A stretch of 64,000 nucleotides of DNA from Aulostomus chinensis (lineage: Eukaryota > Chordata > Actinopteri > Syngnathiformes > Aulostomidae), in contig JBBMOA010000002.1 of assembly GCA_037954235.1 (NCBI GenBank), forward strand, positions 14,382,509-14,446,508, in the 5' to 3' direction. The translations under genes were made by a program, and so were the position numbers. Below the pieces are notes generated by a model that made no database searches, had not been told where the DNA came from, and saw only the letters and a program-made list of their open reading frames with translations. Shown in pieces: positions 21,925 through 35,762 of this stretch. Position 1 is the first letter of the stretch; every line of letters begins with the position of its first letter.

Positions 21925-24900
21925 AATACATACAAGGCGACTTTTTTTTTTTTTAAAGGCGATGGAACCACGTTTTTTTGAACAAGTTTCGGCAAACTTT
22001 TTTCAACTTGTTCGATAAAAGAAAAGCGTGTTATCGCGAACACGGGTGTTTCAGAGAGAATGTGAAGGTGCTTTGCGGATTGTCAGCGATGTTTGGAGGC
22101 AAAGCGAGCGGAGACAGTTTGTGTTAGTGGCCACGACGTTTGGCTGAAAACGCAAATATAAAGTGATAGTTGGAGGTTGTAGGCGAAGATGGTGGTGATG
22201 TGGAGTAAGCAGGTGAATCCTGCTGAGACATTTAACTCGCACTTGTGCTTTTTTTTTTTTTAAGAAAAAAATCCAATATGTTGTTGAATGTAATTTCAAG
22301 ATTTCCCAGTGCTGCTTTGTTTATCTTTGCTACTGAACATGAATGAATGAAGGAGGGAGGAGGGAAGCAAGTAAGGAAAGGAAGTAGGATGGAAGGAAGG
22401 ATTTTAATTACTAAGAATCCTATTATGGGGAGAATAGTCAATGCCAAATTTGAAAACTGGATGTCATTATCAAATAACATTAATTAGACAAGCTTTAAAA
22501 CCAGGCATTTCAAATACTTAAACGATTTCAATTGTCTTTAAAGGAACAAAATTCTGTTTAATTACTGTAATCTTGTTTACACAAAGTCCCATTGATTAAT
22601 GATTGGTTGGTTGAGAAGTAGAAGTATTGCACATGCATCACTCTTGTTTCTTGCTCACATGCGCATGAGATTACCCTGTAATACTGGACTGCAACAGTTC
22701 ACATAGGAGCCACTTCCCAGAAAGAATAATCCAGGGCCTGGAAAATGGTGACCGTGTTTAATTTCTATCACCCATCTTGCAAATGGTGTTATTTTAGATC
22801 ATTTGTGTTATTCCACGCATTTGGCTCACTGAAGCCAAAACTTCATCTCACTTCTCCCTCATGTCCAGTAAGTGGTTTAAGGAAGAGGCCAGGGAAAGGA
22901 AAACAAACCAAACAAATGCTTTGAAATGGAAAATCTGATCATTTCACCTCCCACCTCTTTTGTTTGCCCGTTTATTGCTGCAAAGCCAGAGTGCAGAGAA
23001 GCAGATGTTTAGCCAAACATGAAGGCGCGGTGCCTCTGTCCTTATGGGGATGGCTCTCCCTCCTCTCACTGCTGATGCATCGACATGACAGCTGCTTGAT
23101 TTCATGGAGCTGCTAAGAAGCCATTAGTGGTATCAGTGAATTGAAACGGAACAGTGTCTCTCAGTTTTCTACCTCTATTTCAACTGTCTATTGTAGGTGT
23201 TATTTTGTTCCGATTTGTTTGATTGTGTGTGTGTGCTGCAGCTGAACATACAAACAACAAAAAAGTACTGATATACTTGTGCTCTGTGTTTTCCCATAAT
23301 TTGAAAGAGAGAGAGTGAACACAGTCAAAAAAAAGGGGAACAAATCTGTCAGAGTTTGTTTGCCATGTCGGTTTGAAATGAAAGCACACTGTGCTACCTC
23401 AAGCACACTCAAATCAGAGATGTCTTTCCTTGCCAGGCCAAAAGAGAAAAAACAACAACAACTCTTGGCTGGAGTTTTATTCTCTCTCTCAATCTTTCTC
23501 TCTCGCTCACTTTTTGGTTCTCCTTCTCTCTCTTAAATTGGAACTGTTGTTTTTGAAGAGATAAAGGAGGACTTCCGCTTGACTTGAACATTCAGGAATT
23601 AAGGATAGACATAGTTAAGCCCTATTTGCATGTCTACCAAAGTCACAGCAAACGGTTGCTATTGACTAAGCTGATTAGGTGAAATTAGGTTCACGAGCTC
23701 TGTGTCTGGGGGTGCTGAATCTGACAGAACTTGGACAGCGTTTGAGAAGACAATCCCATGTGCACACATGGCTGTATTCTCTATAATCCGTCACCATTGA
23801 ATATGGAGGAGACCCAAAGCTTTGTATTCTTTAGAAAATGAAGTGAGATTGATTAAGTGTGTACCCCATATTGATAAAGTTATTGGCACAAGGCTGGAAA
23901 TGTGTTTTAGTATCTTTTTGCTGAGTGATATCAGACATTTGAGTAATTAATCTGTTTCAAATGTAAGTGTGCACATTTTTCTAAAACGTGCCATTTCTGT
24001 TAAACATGGCAGTCCATTTTTAAACATTCTCCGACTGTCATCGGGCCTCGATATGCTCTTACGTACAAATTTTTTCTTATTTGTTTTTCTAAAAAAAAAT
24101 TAGCCATCATTTTAATCTTACAGACTTGAAGCAAAGCCTGGTGGGTCTTGGTAACTCCTTGCTCCTGATGTCTTTTGTGTAGCTCTTGTAACCATCAATC
24201 ACTCCATCGCTTGTAAAGACTTCAGCTTTGCAAGAGGGGCAAAGAGTTACTAATAACCATTGAGCTTTACTTCCTGTCATACTAAATTTAGGGTTTTATA
24301 AAAAACCCTAATGTGTGAAAGAACAAATTTGTGCATAAGAGTATTTAATGAAAGTTCCATGAATCAGAAACTTTTCTGGTGATGCTTGAAGGGACCTTGT
24401 GTTGATTTTCCCTTGCACTTGTTGCCATCATTGTGACGGTTGACATTCAAAGCTGTACCTGCTCAAGTAAAAATGTGTGGAAAAACAGTTTTACATGCTA
24501 TGGATGTGGGCTCTTCATTACCTGATTAAATGGAGAAAAATGTTTTAAAACAGCATGAAAACGATTCAAATTTAAACTCCAAAAAACATAATGTAGTTTG
24601 TAAAAAGTTTAGGGCTTTCTGAAAAAAACTTGGCAGGATAGTCCGCTTAAACTTTTATTTAAAAAAAACAAACAAACAAACAAAACAATTATTGATACTT
24701 GCAATAACACGGATGTCACAATAGGTCTTAAACGGAGAAACATACAAACGTTGTCTCAGGTGTTAAAGGTAGAACAACCCATAAGGTCTAAATGATTTAT
24801 TTGCCTGCCATCCCATTGCATGTTTGGAAGCTATGATTTCAGATTTTTGTGTTGTCTAAAAAGACATAAGAAGTCATTCATGATCAAATTAGCAACTTTA

Positions 24901-27900
24901 GACAGTTATGTTTCCTCTAACTGACAGAATGAATCATAGTTCACGTGGTGTGTTCTCTAAACTCTCTCTTTTGACAACTCATATCCTTAAACTGTACTGG
25001 CTTTGCAAGATTTTGAATTTAGACAGTGATAAATTAGAGCCATAAACAATCTATTGATAACACTGACCATCTGGGAGCCCTGTCAATTCTCTGCATGTTA
25101 GCGCTGACACAGAGCTGTGAAATTTAGAGAGGAAGCGATGTCTGCTCTCTGTTCACCAAATGATTTAAGAAATAATGTCAGGCAGATCATATATTTCCTC
25201 ATGCCTTGTCAGCTTTCCGCTGCTTACATATGAATGTGTACACACGCCCACCCAGAAAACAATAACGACCACTGAAATAATATACCAAGAAAAGGGGAAC
25301 TTAACAGATGTTTTTACAGGAGACATTAATCCTATAAGGGCTAATGGCCCTTTGAGAAGAAGCTGCATTTTAGTGAAAGCCCTAAAAGCTTCTAGGCATT
25401 AGATTGATAATGCCTCTTATTGTTACAGATCCAATTGGTGCTGCTGCTTTGTCTTGGCCTACTGCTGTGTGCTGTTAAAGGCCCATGCTTACTTATTGAT
25501 TCGTGTTCACTGTGCATGGTCTCACAGGTTAACGTCCTCTCCATTGGAAAGTTGGTGAGCTCTTAGGTGATCCACCTGAACCTATGTTACCTTGCTATTT
25601 TGGTGCATGTTGATTGTATGTCCTGATAATCATCAGGGAACACAAATAATTGTCTAAAGGGCATGCTCAGTGATGGCCACTTTGAATGTGAGCAGTTTCA
25701 ACCAGTGTGCGGCTGGCTTTGACTGGAGCTGTCTGCACATTCCTGTAAAAATATAAATGCTGTATTTTGACGAGTGTAAATCTCTAATGAGCAAGGGAAC
25801 ATTTGTCTCCCTTAAGGAAAAACAAGGGCTTGATCTCACCCACTCTTTAATACTAAACAAACCAACACTCATTATAGTTTTCTCTGCATATTGTGTGGAT
25901 TACATACGGTGGATTAATTACCAAACAATAAGCAGTGTAAAGTACAACTGGGTCACCCCGTGTTGACTTTCAGGAGACAGAAGACAGAGCAGCCAAATTT
26001 GGGAGGGAAAGGCGATAAGCTGCTTCTTTGCTAGCTGTCCCCTGGGCCTCTATTTATCATTCAATGTGAGAATTTCCTTGATGAAAGTCAAGGTTGTTTG
26101 TGCATGCTCTGTCTCGTTGGGATGCCTGTTTTTCCACCAGCAAGGTGAAAAGGTTGATTTTCCCCTCCAAAGAGATGCCTTGTTTGGAAAGTCCAGGCCA
26201 GTTTCTTTTAATGAAGTCTCAAAAGGTCTTGATGATTTTTTCCACTTCAGGGCTGTTTTTTTTGTTTTGTTTGTTTTGTACATTAGCGTGGATGTGAAAA
26301 TACAGATGTACTATTTATTCATGTGGTAAAGACATCGCAAAGAAGGTTTTCACCTTATGCGAGCTGAAAAAAAACTCCATTTAATGTGCCCTTTATAAAA
26401 GAAACAGCAACAGGGAGAAACATTGTGAATGCATGAGAGGATCAGTGTTAAGTGGGACGAAGACAGAGGCATTCATAAAGTCTCCTAACATTACTAAGAT
26501 GGATTGAAACACTACACTGGTGTCAAATATCAATGTATTTATTACCGCAGCAGTGATACAAACTGATTCAGCCGTCACCATTTTGATGTACAATTTTCAC
26601 AAGTTGTTTATCGCACCTGTTGTGTCAGAGTTCAAGGGGCTCTAAGCTAAGACTCTGCACTTTGGTGGATATTGTTTTTACCTCAGTTGTCTTTTTTTTT
26701 TTTTTTTTTTTTAATATAGTCACTGCAATAGAGTGGCACAGGAAGAAGCCCTGAAATCCAGAATTAAGTTGTTGAACGTCAGGTTCCCTCGTCTCAAAGT
26801 GTGGGATGTTTGAGTGTTGTTGTTTTTTTCTCGATTAAAACCCTGAAATAAGGTCAGTGGTTCACACTAGCCTAAAATTCTTTTAATGTTTTGTTCTATG
26901 AAAAACAAAACGTGTCAGTTATTTTTGCATGTGTATTTTGAAGTGATTATGTCTTAAAAACCGCAGTTTGTAACAAGTGCCTACACAAGGCTTCAAACGT
27001 GAATGCGCTGAGAGCGGAAGAAGCTAGTTGAAGTGACATTGAAGTCATATTCGTGTAGTGTAGTTTGTGCGTGGCATAATGATAACTGTCCTTCTAACGA
27101 TTCTAAAATAATAAAAAGTGGTGTTCATTTTTGAGGATTATCTTGCTTATCAAAAAGTGTGCATCTCATAAGTTTTCCGTATGACAATGCTAATTTTTGA
27201 GCTGCCCAACAGAAATATGTAAACCCTTCATGGAATGTAAAGACTTTCCTCTTGTTTTTTAGGGGTATTCCTTCTTCAGATACACAGATTCCATGATCTG
27301 TCATGGATGAATTATCTTTCAGTATATTGATCATCACAGAATTGCTATATTTTTACACTGTTATCGTGAACAAATTATTCTCTCTTGTGTCTCTCTGAAA
27401 CAGCAAGTAAAGGATGGAAGGGGATTTTTTGTGCTAAAACAATATTTTCTCTTCTGTATTGGTGCTTATCAATTTGTTCCAGCAGGAGCTTGATTATGGG
27501 AAGGAGTCTGGGAAACCCTGTTTTAAGTTTGATATTTACCACACCTTGACGTTCTCAATCTGTAGCAGGGGGCTCGTATTTACACTATCCTCCAGAATTC
27601 CCACATGCTGACTGCACTCAGATGGGAAAAAAGGATACTGGGAATGGAAAAGAATTAGGAAGAGGGTTTCAGATGTGGGAATGTGAACGATATTGGTTTC
27701 TCTATTGGTGTGCCTCCTGGGTCAGTAGGGTTCTTGATGATACTATAGAATAGCTTCTAGCAGGCGGGGGTGCAGTGAGCCTTGGTGGCTGTTAAGATAT
27801 AAACACGAATGCATCCACACTTGCTGTCAGAACACAGACATTTACGAATAGGGACAGGACACACACACACACGCACGCACACAAATGTATGCGATCGCGC

Positions 27901-28885
27901 CTTGACAGCCTCCATTTATTGATCTTCTTCAGCATTTAAAATCTGGTCACTGCTGCCACAAAGGCTTTTTATTTTAGCTGTGCTGGCAAAGCCTGCTCCG
28001 GGCTAAGCCAGAATGTTAAATATTTAACTCCTACAGAATGCCACAAGAAATGACAATGATAGAGAAAACAAATAAGAAAGCAGTTTTGAGCTGTGCAATA
28101 GCTATATGTGTATTTGTACAGAAGCATGTTTTATGCAAGGTGCACTACTTCCATCAGATCTCTCTCTGTGTACAGCTGTGTTAAGCCTACAATTTAGAAT
28201 AAAGATCTGCATATGCCGCACCTTATCATTTATGAAGTTTTTATCTGGAATTCACGGGAGTCTGTTATTCGTCTTCGGAGAAAGCCCCGAAAAGAAACAG
28301 GTTTTCACTCTGAATTTAACTTAACCCAGTGCTGACCTACACAGCCTTACCTTGTTAGCAGTGCAGGCTGAAATGCTAGCAGCCACTGGATTAGTCATTA
28401 CTGGACCTGGGACAAGCTGCTGTTTTTAGCATTTTAAGGTTACAAAAGGATACTCATGTTAAGAGAAGTGACTCAACTATGTCTAATCCACAGAAGGAAG
28501 CCCTACTGCACGTAGTGATAAGTTGAGTGCATCAGTCACTGCCATCTCTTCGTTTGACAATAATTTGTTTCTCTGTCTCAAGGTGTTAAAAAATTAACTT
28601 CTCCTTTTTTTCTTAGGAAATTGCGAGTGTTCAGTGTGTCACAGGTGGTGAAGAGGAAATGATTTGACCAGATCTCTATTCACATTACATTTTTTTGTAT
28701 TGAAAAGGTCAAAGCACATTTTAGTGATTGTCTTGCAACATTATTAAAAAAAGACCCCATGGCAGCCAAACCACAAGGGTTTCCTTATCCGGTTGAACCT
28801 GCTGCTGCTGTTGTTGTTTTTCTCATGTCCAGCCTGAAAGCCTAGCCTGCTCAGCCTGCCTGGTGCTGTGGCATTGTCCTGCTTT

Positions 28886-28888
<3 letters not shown>

Positions 28889-28923
<35 letters not shown>

Positions 28924-28945
28924 CTCTCTCTTTCTCTCTCTCTCT
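28889..28945. repeat. (CT)n microsatellite
   Basis: About 28 CT units with G and T interruptions. The minus strand reads as an Arg-Glu repeat that makes a false 107-codon open frame. Confidence 0.9.
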
Positions 28946-29628
28946 TGTGTTCTCTCCTTCTGAACGGTGACACTGAGAGACAGCTGTAACGTGAGACGCC
29001 TCTCGATCCTGGCAGGGGCTTGGAAAGCCTAGGCAGAAGGGAGGGAGAGGCCTTTATCTGAGACTGGGGGCACTGACCTCCCTCATTCCCCTTCTCTTTT
29101 TCTCTTTCTTTCTTTCTTTCTCTGTCTTTGCATCTCGTCGCATATCCTATCCTCCCCCCACCAACAGAAGCCAAGACTGCACTCTAAAAAAGTGCAACGT
29201 GAAAGCATTGTCTCCTCATAGCAAGAACCTGATGAACGAAGTAGGAGATAGTTTATGTGTTTTCTGTTAATTCCATTTAGAGCTGCACACTGCTTTAAAT
29301 TCTCTGCATCTCTTTGTCAGAGTTAGAACGATGCAACCTGTGTTTAATTTAACAAGTTACAGAATATAGTGAGTGATATTAAAGTGACATATGTTTGTAA
29401 TCTGTGCAGGGACACCTTGTGTGTGTTTGTGTGCCGGTGTATGTCTTTGTGTGTAGATGGAAAGATCCACACATCCCCTGAACTCCAGGCGATGGCTGCT
29501 AAATCCTCTGCGAGAGCTCCCGTGTGTAATCCAAACATTTAGAGCTAATTTAAGCATGCAGGCAGGAGTAGCATCCTTTAGGAAACAACAGCTCCCTCAC
29601 TCTCTCCCTCTCCTTCTCCGTCATCCTC

Positions 29629-29650
29629 TGTGTGTGTGTGTGTGTGTGTG
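29629..29650. repeat. (TG)11 microsatellite
   Basis: Short uninterrupted TG array in baz2b intron 1. Confidence 0.85.
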
Positions 29651-29872
29651 TTTATGTTTGTGAGTGCATGTCTTGTTGTCGCTGGAGGGAAATGAAAGCA
29701 CTCAATCACTCACCTGTCAGAGTACTTCAAATTCTGTCCGTAACACTCAAACACACACGTGCACGCACGCATACACAGATGTGCATTCACACTTAACCCT
29801 GAGAGTTTGACAGGACTGGCCCTTTATTGACTCCCTTGATCAAGGAGACAGCAGATCTATTCAGTAGAAACT

Positions 29873-29889
29873 GCACACACGCGCACACG

Positions 29890-29920
<31 letters not shown>
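29873..29920. repeat. (CA)n microsatellite with CG interruptions
   Basis: CACACGCGCACACGCACG leading into an uninterrupted CA array, in baz2b intron 1. Confidence 0.9.
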
Positions 29921-30540
29921 TTAAATCAAAGCGGGATCCACATCTGCTCCCCACACAGTTCCACTGTAGCCTTTTCCGCTCACGCAACAAAGCCAGTTGT
30001 CATTAAAAATTGTGGCTCTATTGGCTGGTCAATTAAATTTTGAAAGCCAATACTAATAGCCGTCATACTTGTTTTCATTGTCGGAATGGCTGACAGTTTA
30101 CTTGTCCCTATGCAGTAAAAATTTGTTTCTTCGCCACTTGTAGTGTTGTTGCCAACTCCTTATTGGCCAAGCTGATTATTGGATCCAATATTCATCATTT
30201 TTATTTTTGATAAAATTAAAATATTGAGACCTGAGCTACTTTGGCTGTTGTCTCTCTGTCTGTCATCCCAAGCTAAGGTCGTGCTCCCCCCACAGGACCC
30301 TCTGACTTGTCACGAGACACGTCATGAGTGTTAGCCTGTCTACATTGAAAGCTACTATTCCACCAATAGATGACTGAACTAATTTTTTCATTTATAATTA
30401 ACATTTTCAATTAAAACTTAATTGTTAAAATAATCAATTAATTTTTTTCCCCCCCAAGGTTCAAATACATTTGAAAAAGCCTGTAAATCATAATCATCAT
30501 TGGTGAAGATCAATAAAGATACTTGAGCAAAATCAATACT

Positions 30541-30906
30541 CCATCCATCCAACCATTTTCTTCCTGTTAAGGGTCGTCGTGGGGCTGGACCCTATCCCAG
30601 CTTTCGGGTGAGAGTTTGGGTTCACCCTGGACAGGCCGCCAGTCCATCGCAGGGCCAACACATAGAGACAGACAACCATTCACACTCACAGTCACACCTA
30701 CGGTCAATTTAGAGTATCAATCAGTCTCGTCCCCTCTTGATGTCTTTGGACTGTGGGAGGAAGCTGGAGTACCAGAGAGAACCCACACAGGAACAGGGAG
30801 AACATGCAGACTCCACACAGAAAGATCCTGTGCAGGAGCCGGGACTCGAACATGGAACCTTCTTGCTGTGAGGCGACAGTGCTGACCACTGCACCACCGT
30901 GCTGCC
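30541..30906 (-). mobile_element. tRNA-derived SINE, complete young copy
   Basis: Same family as 1755-2127, in reverse orientation. On the minus strand it starts GGCAGCACGGTGGTGCAGTG, has a B-box TGTTCGAGTCC (complement of 30842-30852) and ends GGATGGATGG. It is flanked by an exact 13-bp target-site duplication, CAAAATCAATACT, at 30528-30540 and 30907-30919; the terminal C could belong to the element. The perfect duplication indicates recent insertion into baz2b intron 1, antisense to the gene. The plus-strand and minus-strand frames here (30616-30971) are SINE translations, not genes. Confidence 0.9.
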
Positions 30907-32269
30907 CAAAATCAATACTGATATATTTAAAAAATTACCGGTGTATGTTTATACTAATGACGCGCCAATAAAAATCATATGTTCTAAGTCTTTTGTTAAT
31001 TGTATTGGTATCAGTCCAGTGAGCTCAAGTGTCTTTGCTCATCATCATGAGGAAACAATTTGGTGATATATGGGCTTGTTATGGAATGTTTCACAAATTA
31101 AGAAAACTTTTTACTACTTTTTTCTGTATGTACATGTACATTTTTTTCTGTATGTAAATTTGACTATTATATAACAGCAGCAACGACATCTGTAACTATT
31201 GGACAAAAATCCAATTTCGTGCATTCCTATTTGTTATTAGTGTCTTTGATTACTAATAATCACGATTTGTATCGGCCATGAAAAGAACAGATGGGTCGAC
31301 CCTTACTGTGGCAGCTAAATCTCGCCCTGATACACACCCAGCCTGGGCTATGCATGTTTTGCTGGCCTCAGCCCCCGTACTCCCCAGTTGGCCATGTTGT
31401 GTGCTGTGGAAGGCCGTTTAGCCAAGAGGGTGCTGGGAGGAGATGTGACAGCTGTGTTGGTCATGGCTACTCTGACCTTCACACGTCTTCTTGATGGATC
31501 ATCAAGGCTGTAACGATACACTGAACCTGTTGTGTGGGCCTGTGTTAGCCTGATTATCTGCTGGTGATGATGTGGTCGCATACTGTACTGATATCATCAT
31601 TCCAAATGTAATTACGGACAGTTGCCACCCAGGCCAGGTTGCATGTGTGAGTGAGATTTGTCTTCTGAAGAAAAGGCAAGAAAAGGATTATTCAGCAGCA
31701 GGCGCTCTGCTATTAAGAGCGACGTTATAATGACAACAAAAAAAACATGTACACAGACAAAAACCACGCACACGATTCTAGCCTGGTAGTTCATATATAT
31801 TCTACCTCTCACAAATGGATTGCACTAATGTTCTGAGCTTTTCACCAGTCTCAAAGCGCTTTACTTTCTGTGTCTGTTCCCTTGAGATGGCACTTGCTCC
31901 ATCAAGTCAAGGAAGAAACCATTTAGTGAAATGACAAACACACACACACACACAGGCACGCACACAAATTCACACGTATACACTGGGAGGATTTGAATTG
32001 CACTTAGAGAAATGTTTCTCACACAGGTTCTTTATTCCTCTTGCAGCTCTCTACTTTGCCCTGAACATACACTTACTCACATTCAAAGGTACTTGCACAG
32101 AGATTCCATTTTGTCAGCTTTCAGCCCCAGATCATGTAACGATAAAAGATGCTGCCCTGCAGTTAAACACTGCCAGTAAATCACAAGGCAAAGAAAGCTG
32201 GGAGAAGCACTTATTTTTAAGCAGCATGAGAGACCACACTGGGGGGAAGGGGTTGAGACAGATAGGGTA

Positions 32270-32312
32270 AGACAGAGAGAGAGAGAAAGAGAGAGAGGGG
32301 GGAAGAGAGAGC
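32270..32312. repeat. (GA)n purine tract
   Basis: Imperfect GA array with an internal G6 run, in baz2b intron 1. Confidence 0.8.
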
Positions 32313-33800
32313 TTCTTTGTGCACTGTGTACTGGCATTGTGTGTGATGAAGAGATGAATCACTGCTATTTAGGGATTGGTTTCCTGCAACTGATTGTGTG
32401 ACGACTCGGTGGCGGACAGACTGTCAAGACTTGCCTGTTTTGTTCTGGGGGCTTCAGGAAAATGTCTGCGGCCAAGTTTCACTCGCTCACTCCCACAGGG
32501 CCCTGTGTGCCAGAGATCAACAGAGACAAACACCTCAGCAGTGTCGCTCGCCCAGCAAGGCATCAAATATTAACATGCAAGGGATTTTAGGCCAATCTCA
32601 ATGTGTGTATTTTCAGAGAAGACTTGTTTAGCATGCTGAATAACCAAACAGTGTAAAGAGGCTCACACGCAACTTTCTTTCTTTCTTTCTTTCTTTGAAT
32701 CTTAAAGCGATGTCAACATCTGTGTGGCTAAGGAAGGGAGCGGTGTGTGTGTTTTTGTGTGTGTTGGGGGACGAGATTAGGAAAACCAAACAAGACAATT
32801 CAGAGAAACGTCAACCTCATAACACCTTGGTTGTAGACTGTCCATGTACAAGCATGCCTGGAGTGTAAATTCAGGTAATTATATCTTTGAGGATAGCTCC
32901 TATTTATCTGTTTGTTATGTTTTTTAAACTCAGAAGTTAATTACATGGAAATGGCTGAGTAATGGTGGCTATTATAATAATGACATTTGGACTGTAACTC
33001 AAAACGTGGTGGATTCAATAATAAAAGTATAGGCCTGTCATTTTACAAATAGCTCTGTGGTACTTTGACAAACATGCTTACATTTTCTCCTTAATAATTA
33101 ATTAGTTGAACTATTATTTTGCCTGTGTGATAAAATGGTAAAAGGCTACTAATTATTTATTCATATTGCTGTAATCCAGTTACATGATGTAAACAATTTA
33201 GTCTATCGACAGAAAAATGATTTGCAGCAATCGTGATAATCCACTTATCAATAATATCTACTAGAACAAACTGAACCTTGGAACTAAAGAATAGTTGCTT
33301 TTTTTTGTCTTCCATGATTGGCTATCTGATGTAATCACTTAGGACTGTTTGGTTGGAGAAAACAAGCAATTAGATGATCCGGCTTATTAAAGACTCTGAT
33401 GGGCATTTCTAGCACTTTATTTGCATGGTTATTATTTCCGAGGACAGCTGAACAAAGCTACAGACAGACTTTGGATGAAAAGTATGTGTTGTGATATTTC
33501 ACCCATCTCTGCCATTGATGTAAACTGCTAAGATCTCATCATAAAAACGAGGTTAATAGATTAACAGCCTGATTTTCAGTCAGGGAAATGATGGCAGACA
33601 GCACTGGCTTTCTTATGCAGAGTAATTCACCTGCCTCATGGCTGGCAAATCGTTTTCTGTGCTGAACCCCTATGAGCAGAAATCCTTTAATCATCCTCTA
33701 ATAGGCCTTTATGAAAAAGCTGAAGATGAATTCAGGCTACCTGGCTCTCTGTTATCATTATCACTGCGATGAGCTATCAAAGTATTTGTGTGCATCTGTA

Positions 33801-33803
<3 letters not shown>

Positions 33804-33846
<43 letters not shown>
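33804..33846. repeat. (TG)n microsatellite
   Basis: About 21 uninterrupted units, 1.2 kb upstream of the candidate 43-bp leader exon. Confidence 0.95.
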
Positions 33847-33849
<3 letters not shown>

Positions 33850-34203
33850 TCTTGAGGGAGCCATTGCTGTTCAATCAGTATGGTTATTATCAACACCGTC
33901 AGTCAAGGTGATTTCTGTTCAGGGATATATTGAGCTGTAACGACACGTGTCATTTTGTCTTAAAGCGAAGAATCCAGAAAGACAAAATCATTTAGGCTCA
34001 TATTACCATGATGATAATTCCAACAATTGGAGGAATAACTAAAACCCTGCAGTTCTGTGTCAAACTGTCTGCAACATTAATTCAAAGTCAGAATATATAA
34101 TTGTAGTGGACCAGATTTGTGCTGATAAAGCCTCTGCTAGATTTGATTCTGTTGCTGTTGACCAGATGGATGTGTTTAGTGTCAACAAAACCTTGTTAGA
34201 TAG

Positions 34204-34235
34204 CCCCCCCCCCCCACACACACACACACACACAC
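34204..34235. repeat. C12 run joined to (CA)n
   Basis: A 12-base C run passes directly into about 10 CA units, the same homopolymer-plus-dinucleotide join seen on the other strand at 214-257. Confidence 0.9.
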
Positions 34236-34681
34236 TATACACACTGTATGTGTACTGGTATGTGCAAAGACATTAAGTTTGTGTGTGTACTCTTTTTATT
34301 TGAAACTGCCATTGCCAGCATGGTAGCTAAGAACTAATCTTTGTATCGTCATTTATATTCTCGAGAAATGGTACATAAAAGTGTATCAAATGTGTACAAT
34401 CTGTGCGTGCGTGCTGTACTATCTCACACACATAGTTGAGCGGCATCTGTTGTGGTGAGCTGCTTAGTTTAGGCTCAGGCTGAGAGAGCACAGGAGGGCC
34501 TCCGAGACAATGCATGAGAGATGGGCGTGAGAACACTGTGAAGGCTTGGTTCTCTGCAAGAACTGTCTTGTGTTTGGGGAAAATATCCTCACACTCAAAG
34601 CTCTAGTGTCTAGATCCATTTCTAACAAACAGGTTTAGCAAGAAATGGCTCAGGGAGAAGGAGTTTTTGTGTGAGGATATA

Positions 34682-34685
<4 letters not shown>

Positions 34686-34742
<57 letters not shown>
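34686..34742. repeat. (TG)28 microsatellite
   Basis: Uninterrupted array about 280 bp upstream of the candidate leader exon. Confidence 0.95.
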
Positions 34743-34744
<2 letters not shown>

Positions 34745-35019
34745 CCACAGCTGTGTTTCACTGTTTTTGATGTATCTGTAGACCACAAATACTAATAAAG
34801 GCTGTATAACTTCAACTTTGATGTGCAGGTAGTTTTAGGGGCCTCATCCCTCTCTCCCTCCCCCTTTTCTGGCTCTCAACAGGGAAACATTCAGCATTAT
34901 CACAATCCTGCATTAGAAAAAAAAAACCATTTTATTATCATATAAATAATCAAAGCACGCCTGGAAACATTTTACTCCTGTGACTCAGGTTTGCATTTTT
35001 CTGTCTGCTTTTTCTCTAG

Positions 35020-35062
35020 GTGTTACAGCAGTTATGTCAAAGAGCTGAAGACATCTCTAACA
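35020..35062 (+). other. baz2b: candidate baz2b 43-bp 5'UTR exon with a four-codon uORF
   Basis: An excellent acceptor (pyrimidine run TTTTTCTCTAG, AG at 35018-35019) and an excellent donor (ACA then gtgagtac, GT at 35063-35064) bracket 43 nt that contain TTACAGCAGTTATGTCAAAG. Inside is an upstream ORF, ATG at 35034 to TGA at 35048, encoding MSKS. If spliced to the coding exon at 62002, the junction gives ...AACA then ATATGG, placing A at -3 and G at +4 of the baz2b start codon, a strong Kozak context. The exon is inferred from splice sites alone, and its phase cannot be tested because it is untranslated. Confidence 0.5.
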
Positions 35063-35686
35063 GTGAGTACAAACTCTACTAACAAGCATTTACATCTGAT
35101 ACAAAACAGCTGATGCGTGACTTTAAAATTTATATTGTCACACTCTTCTGTTTTTTTTTAATAGCATGCATGAACAAACTTGCAGACTCCTCCAGTTTCA
35201 GGCCTAATTTGATTTTCATTCATTCATTGAAAGTGGATGTTTTTTTTTTCTCCCCAAATTAAATTTAACAAGAGACCCTTGAACAGTAGTTGTTATGATT
35301 ACATTACAAATTCGGGGTTCATTCAGTGAATCAAGCAATTAATTAGATTTCTCCCATTCTAATCAGAATATTTGTCTGAAACGTACGCTGCTTAATAAAC
35401 ATCCTTTGAGTTTGCTATCTGTTCAGAGCCGGCGCTGAATGTAAATGGTTGTTAGCTGTGCCCTACAGTGCTTCCAGGGTAGGATCTCTGATTGTGTGTG
35501 GTTGTTTATGCACTGCTACATGCGGCTTTAATCTCCTTCTCGCCTTTTCCCCATTTCTGTCTTTCTGCTCCTCCGTCTTTTCAGTACGTCTCTGTGTGAG
35601 AGCTATCTGTACTCAGGGGCGCGGCTGCGTCCTCAAGGCTTCACTTCACACACTCAAGGTGGCAGTTTGTTGCTCCACACACACGC

Positions 35687-35693
<7 letters not shown>

Positions 35694-35759
<66 letters not shown>
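35694..35759. repeat. (CA)33 microsatellite
   Basis: 66 bp, uninterrupted. It follows a short CA/CG preface and gives a false 114-codon frame ending in His-Thr repeats. Confidence 0.95.

Positions 35760-35762
<3 letters not shown>

Larger units (their letters stand above)
20951..35019 (+). other. baz2b: baz2b 5'UTR intron 1
   Basis: A 14-kb intron if exons 1 and 2 are correct. The first 1.3 kb stays CpG-rich up to about 22210, where GTGGAGTAAGCAG then gtgaat could be the donor of an alternative first exon. Contents are microsatellites (listed separately), one complete SINE (30541-30906), long T tracts (26693-26712, 22250-22261), and an (AAAC)n run near 24661-24690. No coding exon is visible. 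Confidence 0.5.

Noticed and set aside
22100..22212. Alternative baz2b first exon ending at a gtgaat or gtaagc donor
   Set aside because: The block is CpG-rich, but the donors are ambiguous and the 5' end is unsupported; mentioned only within the intron entry.
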